Assembly (NCBI GenBank): GCA_031265715.1
Contig: JAISCG010000073.1
Coordinates: 1-7,275, forward strand
Direction: 5' to 3'
From: Holosporaceae bacterium
Lineage (GTDB): Bacteria; Pseudomonadota; Alphaproteobacteria; UBA3830
DNA: 7,275 nucleotides
Made by a program: the position numbers and the translations under genes. Under the pieces are notes generated by a model. It searched no databases. It was not told the DNA's origin and was given only the letters and a program-made list of their open reading frames with translations. This document shows, piece by piece, positions 1 through 5,416 of the stretch (position 1 is its first letter; each line of letters starts with the position of its first letter).

Positions 1-486
1 GCTCTGAATATTCCGGATTTAAAAGAAAGACGCGAAGATATTTTTCCGCTGGTTGATTATTACATTTTACATGCCGAAACAATTTTCGGATTAAAATCGA
101 AAAAAATCACCGACGATGCTCTCGCGATACTTCAGACCTACGATTGGCCCGGAAATATTTTGCAATTAAAAAATATAATCGAAAATTCTTTAATTAATTC
201 CATTAAATCCAATGAAATAACCAAAGATGCACTACCTCCGGAATTGACCTCCAGCGCAAAGGAAAAATTTGTTTCGCTGAATGTCGCAAAACTCATTTCC
301 CTCAGAATAAAAGAAGCGAAGGAATATTTCGAGACGGATTATCTGCGAGCGCAAATTGAGCGATTTTCCGGAAACATATCAAAAACGGCAGAATTTATCG
401 GCATGGAACGATCTGCTTTGCACAGAAAATTAAAAGGCCTCGGAATAATTTCCGGAAAATCCGAAAAAAAGATCTCTGAAAAATGA
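1..486 (+). CDS. ntrX: NtrX-type sigma-54 AAA+ response regulator, C-terminal part (5' end outside window)
   Basis: The reading frame is open from base 1 and ends at TGA 484-486, giving the last 161 residues of a two-component response regulator. Residues 2-22 match the LxERxxDI segment late in the sigma-54 AAA+ domain (P5, L7, E9-R10-R11-E12-D13). Residues 47-61 match the YDWPGN sensor II region. Residues about 105-149 form a Fis-type helix-turn-helix with GNISKTAEFIGMERSALHRK, which is very characteristic of NtrX. NtrX pairs with the membrane kinase NtrY and is linked in alphaproteobacteria to nitrogen, redox and envelope control. The stop overlaps the trkA start by 4 bp, so the two are probably one operon. 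Oddity: the usual GN(V/I)R(E/Q)L sensor II motif reads GNILQL, so the arginine is replaced by leucine at residue 54. The receiver domain and most of the ATPase lie outside the window. NtrC is the alternative, but the Fis-domain sequence and trkA neighbour favour NtrX. Confidence 0.9.
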   Translation, partial: ALNIPDLKERREDIFPLVDYYILHAETIFGLKSKKITDDALAILQTYDWPGNILQLKNIIENSLINSIKSNEITKDALPPELTSSAKEKFVSLNVAKLISLRIKEAKEYFETDYLRAQIERFSGNISKTAEFIGMERSALHRKLKGLGIISGKSEKKISEK

Positions 487-1847
487 ACGTTTTAATTTTA
501 GGAGCCGGACAGGTCGGACTGGGAGTTGCGCGTCATCTGAAAAATCGAAACATCGATGTTACGATTGTCGAAAAATCCCCGGAGCTTGTTTTTAACATTC
601 GAAATTTTTTCGACATAAATATTATTCAGGGCAACGCCCTCGACGCAGAGGTGCTAAAAAATGCGAATGCGGAAAATTCCACTCATCTGATCGCGACCAT
701 GTCCGATGACGAGCAAAATATTCTGGTGTGCAAGTTGGCTAGCGCGTTGTTCAACATAGGAAATAAAATTGCTCGCCTGAAATCGCACCCGTTTTTAAAA
801 AACAGTATGTCGGATTCGTTCATTAAAGAAAATTTCGATATCGATTTATTGATTCATCCGGAGTTAGAAGTCGCAAAATATATCGCCGATATTGCCTCGG
901 TGAACGGAGCGTTTGATGTAATAAAATTTGATTACGCAATTATTGTCGGATTGAAATGCAAAGATAATACGGAAATTCTCAACACCACATTAAAACACTT
1001 TCCGAACATTACCGATCTGCGTTTGTTTATACTGACAATAACCCGCGGCGAAACAACGATTTTTCCGTTAGCCGACGATCTTTTGTTACCCGGCGATGAC
1101 GTGTATCTCATAATCGCCGCCGATGATTTTGAAAAAGTCATGATTTTGTTCGGATATCCGCCGACACACAGGCAGAATTTTCTGATCATCGGCGGAGAAC
1201 GCATGGGATCTCTCGTTGTCCAAACAATTTTTGAAAAAAATTCCGGCGCTCAAATTACTTTGCTGGAAAAATCCAAAGACCGGGCAGAAGAAATTTCGCA
1301 GCAGTATCCCGATATAACGACAATTTTGGGAGACGCGTCCGATTACGATCTTTTGTCGAATTTGAGCGCGAGCGCCGACACGGCCATTGTCCTGACGGAT
1401 TGCGATAAAACCAACGCACTCTCCTCTCTTTTGTTAAAGCAACTGAAAGTAAAGCGAATTTTAACTTTGGAAAAGAGCAGGAACTACGATTCCCTTCTCC
1501 AAACAAGTTTCGGCTGTTCCGTTGTGGATCCGATTACGGTTACCGCCGAAAACATAATTTATAAAACGTGCACTCGAAATATTATCTCCGCCGTTCGACT
1601 TAAAAATTCGCCTGCCTACATTATCGAAGCAATAATAAATGAATCGTGCTACTATCTGGGCGAAAAAATCGAGTCTCTGTGCAAAAAAAATGATATTACT
1701 CCGATTTTCGTTATACGAAACAATAAAATTGTTTCGGCAAAAAAAGATGTTGAACTTCAATTGAACGATCAAATCATGATGATTGTTCCCGAAGATAAAA
1801 TCAGCTCGACGGAACAAATTTTTTCAAATTATTTTTCTTCAGATTGA
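483..1847 (+). CDS. trkA: Trk potassium uptake system NAD-binding protein TrkA
   Basis: This 454-residue protein has the usual TrkA length and its duplicated RCK layout. It is a cytoplasmic peripheral subunit that gates the TrkH/TrkG potassium channel in response to bound nucleotide. The first Rossmann domain has GAGQVG at residues 7-12 and acidic E30 at the end of the second strand, the expected NAD-ribose contact. The first RCK-C domain covers about 140-222. The second Rossmann domain starts near 232 with IGGERMG (236-242), and the second RCK-C domain runs from about 370 to the end. In the second nucleotide loop the usual middle glycine of GGGxxG is glutamate (E239), so the second site may bind nucleotide poorly. 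The ATG overlaps the ntrX stop (ATGA), giving translational coupling; no separate strong ribosome binding site is visible. TrkA downstream of NtrX is a known alphaproteobacterial order. No trkH is visible here. Confidence 0.95.
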   Translation: MNVLILGAGQVGLGVARHLKNRNIDVTIVEKSPELVFNIRNFFDINIIQGNALDAEVLKNANAENSTHLIATMSDDEQNILVCKLASALFNIGNKIARLKSHPFLKNSMSDSFIKENFDIDLLIHPELEVAKYIADIASVNGAFDVIKFDYAIIVGLKCKDNTEILNTTLKHFPNITDLRLFILTITRGETTIFPLADDLLLPGDDVYLIIAADDFEKVMILFGYPPTHRQNFLIIGGERMGSLVVQTIFEKNSGAQITLLEKSKDRAEEISQQYPDITTILGDASDYDLLSNLSASADTAIVLTDCDKTNALSSLLLKQLKVKRILTLEKSRNYDSLLQTSFGCSVVDPITVTAENIIYKTCTRNIISAVRLKNSPAYIIEAIINESCYYLGEKIESLCKKNDITPIFVIRNNKIVSAKKDVELQLNDQIMMIVPEDKISSTEQIFSNYFSSD

Positions 1848-1872
1848 CTTTTTACGCCCATTCAGAAGCATT

Positions 1873-1892
1873 TCGCTCTGCTCGCAATGACG
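1873..1892 (-). repeat. Decayed half copy of the CGTCATTGCGAG palindromic repeat
   Basis: Read on the minus strand this is CGTCATTGCGAG followed by CAGAGCGA. It matches the left arm of the full element at 3863-3966 except for a 3-base deletion (GAG). No matching second arm is visible nearby, so it looks like a degraded remnant in the convergent trkA/ybaB spacer. The rest of the spacer (1848-2043) shows no ORF, RNA gene or convincing terminator. Confidence 0.6.
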
Positions 1893-2043
1893 TGAAAACA
1901 TTACCATAGGTTATCCCGGGGAAATTGAAATTTCAGACGACCCAAGCCGACAGATGACAAGCGAGAGTCACCACCCATCGGAACCAAGCTGCATTTTTTA
2001 AAAACCGTCTTTTCTTAGTTTTTTTTGCACAAATATTTCGCCA

Positions 2044-2352
2044 TCAGAACGGCATTTTCATCCCCGGAGGAAGTAATCCGCCCATGTGCCCCGACATTTC
2101 CGCCTCAAGCTTGCTTTTTGCGTCACTAAATGCCGCGATGATCAGATCCGACAGAATCTCCGCTTCGTCCGGAGACATCAGCTTCGGGTCGATGGTCAAC
2201 TTTTTAATTTCCGTTTTTCCGCTGATAACAATGGAAACCATCCCGCCCCCGGAAGTTCCGGTGATTTCAAGATCGTTTATTTTACTCTGAGCTTCCATAA
2301 GTTTCGCCTGCATCTGCTGTGCCTGCTTCATCAATTGGTTAAAATTATTCAT
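2044..2352 (-). CDS. ybaB: YbaB/EbfC family nucleoid-associated DNA-binding protein
   Basis: The 102-residue length is typical of the YbaB/EbfC family, small dimeric proteins that bind DNA and coat the nucleoid. The N-terminal helix (about 1-28: MNNFNQLMKQAQQMQ and on) is glutamine-rich and amphipathic. The core carries the TGTSGGGMVSIVISG strand region (31-45), a KKLTIDPKLM stretch (50-59) and a C-terminal helix with DAKSKLEAEM. It ends GGLLPPGMKMPF, the conserved family tail. The start at 2352 is supported by an AGGA at 2364-2361 on the minus strand, 8 nt upstream. It lies 15 bp after the dnaX stop on the same strand, the common dnaX-ybaB arrangement, and is probably co-transcribed with it. 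recR, which often follows, is absent; the next gene downstream is the convergent trkA. Confidence 0.95.
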   Translation of the reverse strand: MNNFNQLMKQAQQMQAKLMEAQSKINDLEITGTSGGGMVSIVISGKTEIKKLTIDPKLMSPDEAEILSDLIIAAFSDAKSKLEAEMSGHMGGLLPPGMKMPF

Positions 2353-2367
2353 GGTTACTTTCCTTTT

Positions 2368-3621
2368 TTATTGTATTTCTGCCCCAGGGAACATTTTCAG
2401 CACTTCGTCCGACAAAGATTCCGGCGATTTGCAATTCTCTATATCAGGCATTTTTTCATTTTTTGCAAGGGGTTTCGAGTTTTTTTTTTCAATTCCTTCG
2501 ATCAATTCCCGCAAATCCGGCAGTCCCGACGCGTAGGCGATCCGAACCAGCAGCATTTCGAGAACAATTTCCGGACGATCGCAGAATTTCAGCTCCTCCG
2601 TCCCCTTCAGCAGCATTTGCCAGATGCGGGACACCGCCGCCGTGGAAATTTTTTCCGCCATTTTTTTTAATTTCGGCATGATGTCGTCGGAAACAAGCGC
2701 TTCCAGCGGAGGCACGCCGGTTTTGAAACAGGTTAAAACGTGGATGCAATCCGTCAGCGAATTCATAACCTTCGTACCCGAGGCATTTCCTCTGATTATT
2801 TCCCGATATTTTGCGATGGCATTTTTTATGTCCGCGGAAAAAAGCAGATCCAGCAGATCGACAATGTCGTTGTCGTCGGAAACGTTCAGCATATCTTTTA
2901 CGTCCTGCAAAAGCAGTTCACTGCCGACCACCAAATTGATGGCCTGGTCCAGAATCGAAAGACTGTCGCGGATCGATCCGTCGGCGGCACGGGCAATGAG
3001 CGCAAGCACGTCGGCGCCGGCTGAAATATTTTCCTGATTACATATCGACGACAAATGCTGAGCAATCAAATCCGATTCAACTCTTTTCAGATCGAATCTC
3101 AGAATGCGGGACATTATCGTTTCGGGAATTTTGTAGGTTTCGGTGGTCGCGAATAAAAATTTCACGTGGGGCGGAGGCTCCTCCAATGTTTTCAGGAGAG
3201 CGTTAAACGCACTTTTGGAAAGCATGTGAACTTCATCGATGATGAAAATTTTAAATTCGCCGGTGGACGGCTTGTACCTGCCCGAATCGATGATTTCACG
3301 AATATCGTCTACGCCGGTATTTCCGGCTGCGTCTATTTCGATGACATCCATTTGATTATCATGGGAAAAATTCAGACACGACTCGCATTGGCAGCAGGGC
3401 TCGGGATCGTTGTTTTGGTGATTTTCGCAGCGGAACGCCTTGGCCAAAATCCTGGCGATCGTCGTTTTTCCGACGCCGCGGGTACCGGAAAACAGCATCG
3501 CAGATCCGAGACGATTTTTTTGCATACCTCCGAGGATTATTTTTACGACGATATCCTGCCCGATAACCTCGCTGAATTTTTGAGGTCTGTACTTGATTGC
3601 CAGAGGAATGTAAACAGCCAT
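2368..3621 (-). CDS. dnaX: DNA polymerase III gamma/tau subunit, short form lacking most of the tau region
   Basis: DnaX is the ATPase of the clamp loader that places the DnaN clamp on primed DNA. The 417-residue product has Walker A GTRGVGKT (46-53), a zinc module with C65, C76, C79 and C82, Walker B IIDE (127-130), sensor 1 near LFATT (156-160), and GSIRDS with a sensor II-type arginine (R218). The arginine-finger motif is SRI (171-173) where SRC is usual; the arginine is kept. The collar domain III runs to about residue 368. Only some 49 residues follow, ending FPGAEIQ, which resembles the tail of longer alphaproteobacterial DnaX proteins. Most of domains IV-V (helicase and polymerase contacts) therefore appear missing. 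A run of ten A residues lies at 2489-2480 (codons for E378-K-K-N381). The start at 3621 has AAGGA about 4 nt upstream. ffs lies just upstream and ybaB 15 bp downstream. Confidence 0.96.
   Translation of the reverse strand: MAVYIPLAIKYRPQKFSEVIGQDIVVKIILGGMQKNRLGSAMLFSGTRGVGKTTIARILAKAFRCENHQNNDPEPCCQCESCLNFSHDNQMDVIEIDAAGNTGVDDIREIIDSGRYKPSTGEFKIFIIDEVHMLSKSAFNALLKTLEEPPPHVKFLFATTETYKIPETIMSRILRFDLKRVESDLIAQHLSSICNQENISAGADVLALIARAADGSIRDSLSILDQAINLVVGSELLLQDVKDMLNVSDDNDIVDLLDLLFSADIKNAIAKYREIIRGNASGTKVMNSLTDCIHVLTCFKTGVPPLEALVSDDIMPKLKKMAEKISTAAVSRIWQMLLKGTEELKFCDRPEIVLEMLLVRIAYASGLPDLRELIEGIEKKNSKPLAKNEKMPDIENCKSPESLSDEVLKMFPGAEIQ
2480..2489 (-). other. A10 homopolymer in dnaX, candidate slippage site
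   Basis: On the coding (minus) strand ten consecutive A residues lie within GAA AAA AAA AAC, and an AAGGA motif ends 4 nt before the run. It is the longest homopolymer I see in the window. Losing one A gives a frame that ends at TAG 2441-2439. Gaining one A gives a frame that ends at TGA 2458-2456. Either shift would remove the FPGAEIQ tail. Slippage at A-runs in dnaX is known in other bacteria (Thermus transcriptional slippage, Escherichia coli ribosomal frameshifting); its use here is inference. Confidence 0.4.
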
Positions 3622-3647
3622 AATTTCCTTTTTTCTTCGGTATTTCG

Positions 3648-3733
3648 TGGGAAATCGACCCGTTCGGTGTTCGCTGCGGCTGCTTTCTTCCGAACCTGAC
3701 CGGGTTCACGCTCCTCAACGTCCGACTGTCCCG
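3648..3733 (-). ncRNA. ffs: 4.5S signal recognition particle RNA (small bacterial SRP RNA)
   Basis: The minus strand contains the SRP RNA helix 8 core: GTGAACCCGGTCAGG, then TTC-GGAA-GAA (GGAA tetraloop with a 3-bp stem), then AGCAGCCGCAG. This is the Ffh-binding site, and the RNA works with Ffh and FtsY in targeting membrane proteins. Flanking pairings support the rod: CGTT (3720-3717) with AACG (3664-3661), AGTCG (3727-3723) with CGATT, and terminal GGGA (3732-3729) with TCCC (3652-3649). That gives about 84-86 nt, the short single-hairpin bacterial type; the exact ends are estimated. A TATAAT box lies 7-8 bp upstream. The 3' end is only about 27 nt from the dnaX start with no T-run terminator between. 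SRP RNA next to dnaX is a recurrent arrangement. Confidence 0.93.
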
Positions 3734-3740
3734 AGGGCCC

Positions 3741-3746
3741 ATTATA
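3741..3746 (-). promoter_or_regulatory. -10 box of the ffs(-dnaX-ybaB) promoter
   Basis: A perfect TATAAT reads on the minus strand at 3746-3741, 8 bp before the GGGA that opens the SRP RNA terminal stem, so transcription would start near 3733-3732. No good -35 hexamer is visible; the 17-bp position holds only TTTCAT. It may drive dnaX and ybaB as well as ffs, since no other promoter or terminator is evident between them. Confidence 0.65.
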
Positions 3747-3862
3747 AAGGAAAGTAACGATATATGAAAGAAGTTTTTAACCTACTGCTTACCACCCGTT
3801 TGATCTTTTTTTATTTGAAATTTCAATGAAATGTTGATGGTTTTTCTTAACCTTGAATCATT
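3747..3862. other. AT-rich spacer without a recognisable gene
   Basis: This is the first part of the gene-free stretch between ffs and the glycosyltransferase-like gene. It holds the -35 region of the ffs promoter and a 12-bp perfect palindrome, TTGAAATTTCAA, at 3815-3826. A 21-codon ATG ORF at 3766-3831 (+) has no supporting feature. I see no tRNA or other RNA gene. Confidence 0.5.
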
Positions 3863-3966
3863 CTCGTCATTGCGAGGAGCAGAGCGACGCGGCAATCCAG
3901 AACTAAAATTTAAGCAAATTTAAAATCTCTGGATTGCCGTGTCACTTCGTTCCTCGCAATGACGAG
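3863..3966. repeat. Intergenic palindromic repeat element (CGTCATTGCGAG family)
   Basis: Two 39-bp arms form an imperfect inverted repeat with 5 mismatches. The left arm (3863-3901) begins CTCGTCATTGCGAGGA and ends GGCAATCCAGA; the right arm (3966-3928 on the minus strand) reads the same with changes only in the middle. The 26-bp loop (3902-3927) contains a further AAATTT-AAGC-AAATTT palindrome. Transcribed, it would form a very long hairpin. Sequences of this type recur as dispersed intergenic repeats in many bacteria, including alphaproteobacterial endosymbionts; this is from memory and I attach no family name. It encodes no protein, so a MITE-like or REP-like element is likely. It is not followed by a T-run, so it is not a standard terminator. 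Confidence 0.88.
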
Positions 3967-4003
3967 GGGAAGCGCCTAATTGAATAATGACGAACGGTAA
4001 GGA

Positions 4004-4032
4004 TTTACGTCGACAAATAAAAAGTATACAAT
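4004..4032 (+). promoter_or_regulatory. Possible promoter of the exported glycosyltransferase-like gene
   Basis: TTTACG (4004-4009) and TACAAT (4027-4032) are 17 bp apart, matching 4 and 5 of 6 consensus positions for a sigma-70-type promoter. An overlapping TATACA at 4025-4030 is an alternative -10. The predicted start is near 4037-4039, giving a leader of only about 20 nt. No experimental or comparative support is available. Confidence 0.35.
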
Positions 4033-4035
4033 GCG

Positions 4036-4057
4036 CCCCATAGGAATGGGGTATTTT
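4036..4057 (+). promoter_or_regulatory. Start-site hairpin with T-rich tail, Shine-Dalgarno region enclosed
   Basis: CCCCAT (4036-4041) and ATGGGG (4046-4051) form a perfect 6-bp stem around the tetraloop AGGA, followed by TATTTT and then the ATG at 4058. Both candidate ribosome binding sequences, AGGA in the loop and GGGG 6 nt before the ATG, lie in the structure. It could limit translation or act as a weak attenuator. If transcription starts at 4038 or later, the stem would be incomplete. Confidence 0.4.
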
Positions 4058-5233
4058 ATGAAAAAATTATTCTGTTGTTTGGTAGTTTGTTTGTTTATAG
4101 GGCAGGGGACTTCGGCGTGCAAACCGGCGGATTTTTCCGGCTGCGTTCTGGTAAATTTGTGCACTATATATAATAATGCTAAATTTACCGGGGATTTTGT
4201 GTGCTCGGTTTCCGATGCCGAATACATGGTGCCCTTTTCGGTGATCAACATATTTAGAATAGACAGCGGAATTTCTGATCCGATCGGGAGGACTGACAGA
4301 GAGGCTCTTGAAGGCGCTTGCCGGCGATTTCCTTTAGGAAAATTTGAAATTATTAATAATGAATCAAATATCGGGTGCTCCGGAACAAGGAACATGTTGC
4401 TTGAGAAGGACTTGCAGCGGTTTGTGAATGAAGATCCGAATGTTCGACGAGCGGCGGCGGAGGGGAAACTGTTTTTTCAATTTTTAGATACGGATGATAT
4501 GGTTCACCCTAAACTATTTCATATTGAAATATCCGTAATGCTGTTAAATGCTAATTGCTATGCATTGAGCTGCGAGCGCGACATTCGGATGTTTGGCCGA
4601 TATTCGATTGAAAGATTGGAAGGGATGCATCGTGACTGCTCTCCGACTGATTTTTCATTAGTCAAAAGAGCGAAAGAGTCCCCAGAAAAAGGCGTGCCTT
4701 TTTTACCTGACGGGACAATGAGCGACAGAGAACCGGCACAGGTTTTCGGCTATGTTCCGTTATGTTGTAAGTATGATGGGGGATTTTTTCAGAGGTATTC
4801 CGCTCGATTTTCTCCCGATTGGGCGCGTGTTAGTCTTGAGACTATGCATAATTTGATGAATCTGTTCGAGAATAATGCATTCATACTGCATCCGTTTAAA
4901 AACATGCCTTCCTTGTATTATTATCGACAACATCCGGCTTCGGCTTTGCATAGTGTTAAAGAATTTCCGGGTCTGTGGTTTTTCGATAAGATACGCGATG
5001 ATCAGCATCGCAGAAGTGTATTTGTTTCCTTTTTTGTAGACTGCGATCTTGAGAAATTTGGAGCCGAATTTGATGAATTAAAGAAAGAACGACCTGATCT
5101 GGGAGAGTTTTTTACGACAATATTGACTGAAGTAACCGAGGAACGTGCAAGGTTAGAAAAATTGTCAGCTTCGCTTATGCATGAAATGAGCGTGAGGGCG
5201 CAGACAACGTTCGTTCCCGGACTTTCCTGGTGA
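4058..5233 (+). CDS. Exported glycosyltransferase family 2-like protein (GT-A fold), acceptor unknown
   Basis: The chosen ATG gives 391 residues with a signal peptide: MKKLFCCLVVCLFIGQGTSA followed by C21. In-frame ATGs at 4031 and 4046 would only add residues before the signal, so 4058 is preferred. TSAC is a loose lipobox, so either a lipoprotein or signal peptidase I cleavage is possible. The mature part follows the GT2 pattern: first strand with YNNAKF (38-43), IDSGISD (68-74, nucleotide-binding acidic site), NESNIGCSGTRN (101-112), FLDTDD (142-147, metal-binding DxD), and YYYRQHPASA (287-296), similar to the YRxHxxS segment late in GT2 domains. The usual acidic catalytic ED before that segment is not clear. 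The mature region has 12 cysteines and a helical, charged C-terminus (about 329-378). GT2 enzymes normally work in the cytoplasm on nucleotide sugars, so export is unusual and hints at action outside the cell or in a host. No other gene shares its transcript. Confidence 0.72.
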   Translation: MKKLFCCLVVCLFIGQGTSACKPADFSGCVLVNLCTIYNNAKFTGDFVCSVSDAEYMVPFSVINIFRIDSGISDPIGRTDREALEGACRRFPLGKFEIINNESNIGCSGTRNMLLEKDLQRFVNEDPNVRRAAAEGKLFFQFLDTDDMVHPKLFHIEISVMLLNANCYALSCERDIRMFGRYSIERLEGMHRDCSPTDFSLVKRAKESPEKGVPFLPDGTMSDREPAQVFGYVPLCCKYDGGFFQRYSARFSPDWARVSLETMHNLMNLFENNAFILHPFKNMPSLYYYRQHPASALHSVKEFPGLWFFDKIRDDQHRRSVFVSFFVDCDLEKFGAEFDELKKERPDLGEFFTTILTEVTEERARLEKLSASLMHEMSVRAQTTFVPGLSW

Positions 5234-5290
5234 AATTCGGTTTTTAGTTTCGGAACTTTTGATCCCAAAACGCAGGCTGATTTTTGCATT

Positions 5291-5327
5291 CAGGTTTCCC
5301 GCAACCCGACGTCGGGAAAACAACCTG
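5291..5327. promoter_or_regulatory. Strong hairpin in the spacer before dnaN
   Basis: CAGGTT (5291-5296) pairs with AACCTG (5322-5327), and TCCCG (5297-5301) pairs with CGGGA (5313-5317) with a 4-nt bulge. A competing 12-bp perfect palindrome, CCCGACGTCGGG, occupies 5305-5316. An outer CGCAGG (5271-5276) can also pair with CCTGCG (5324-5329). No T-run follows, so an intrinsic terminator for the upstream gene is doubtful; a protein-binding site or leader structure for dnaN is as likely. The rest of the 183-bp spacer shows no clear promoter. Confidence 0.4.
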
Positions 5328-5416
5328 CGCGAACATTAATATGCGTGAATTTGCAAAAGCTGTTGTTTTTTGAGCGGGAAGGTATTATTCTTTCCGAAGG
5401 TTGTGGAGAGTGATAA

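Noticed and set aside
2086..2670. 194-codon ORF on the plus strand
   Set aside because: It is antisense to ybaB and dnaX; its phenylalanine- and arginine-rich sequence is typical of a shadow frame.
3166..3699. 177-codon ORF on the plus strand
   Set aside because: It lies antisense to dnaX and ffs, both firmly identified; its translation shows no recognisable domain and no ribosome binding site.
3359..3742. 127-codon minus-strand ORF covering the SRP RNA
   Set aside because: It reads through the ffs RNA and a second frame of dnaX; the RNA motif and dnaX explain the sequence.
3766..3831. 21-codon ATG ORF in the spacer after ffs
   Set aside because: The purine stretch upstream is about 12 nt from the ATG, too far for a good ribosome binding site; the peptide has no recognisable feature and overlaps the ffs promoter region.
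3863..3966. Palindromic element as a CRISPR array or rho-independent terminator
   Set aside because: There is only one inverted pair, with no regularly spaced direct repeats, and no T-run follows either arm.
4031..4057. Earlier in-frame starts (4031, 4046) for the exported protein
   Set aside because: They would place residues MRPIGMGYF ahead of a canonical MKK signal peptide and fall inside or beside the hairpin; the 4058 start gives a standard signal sequence.
3976..4395. 139-codon ORF on the minus strand
   Set aside because: It is antisense to the start of the glycosyltransferase-like gene, has no recognisable domain and no ribosome binding site.
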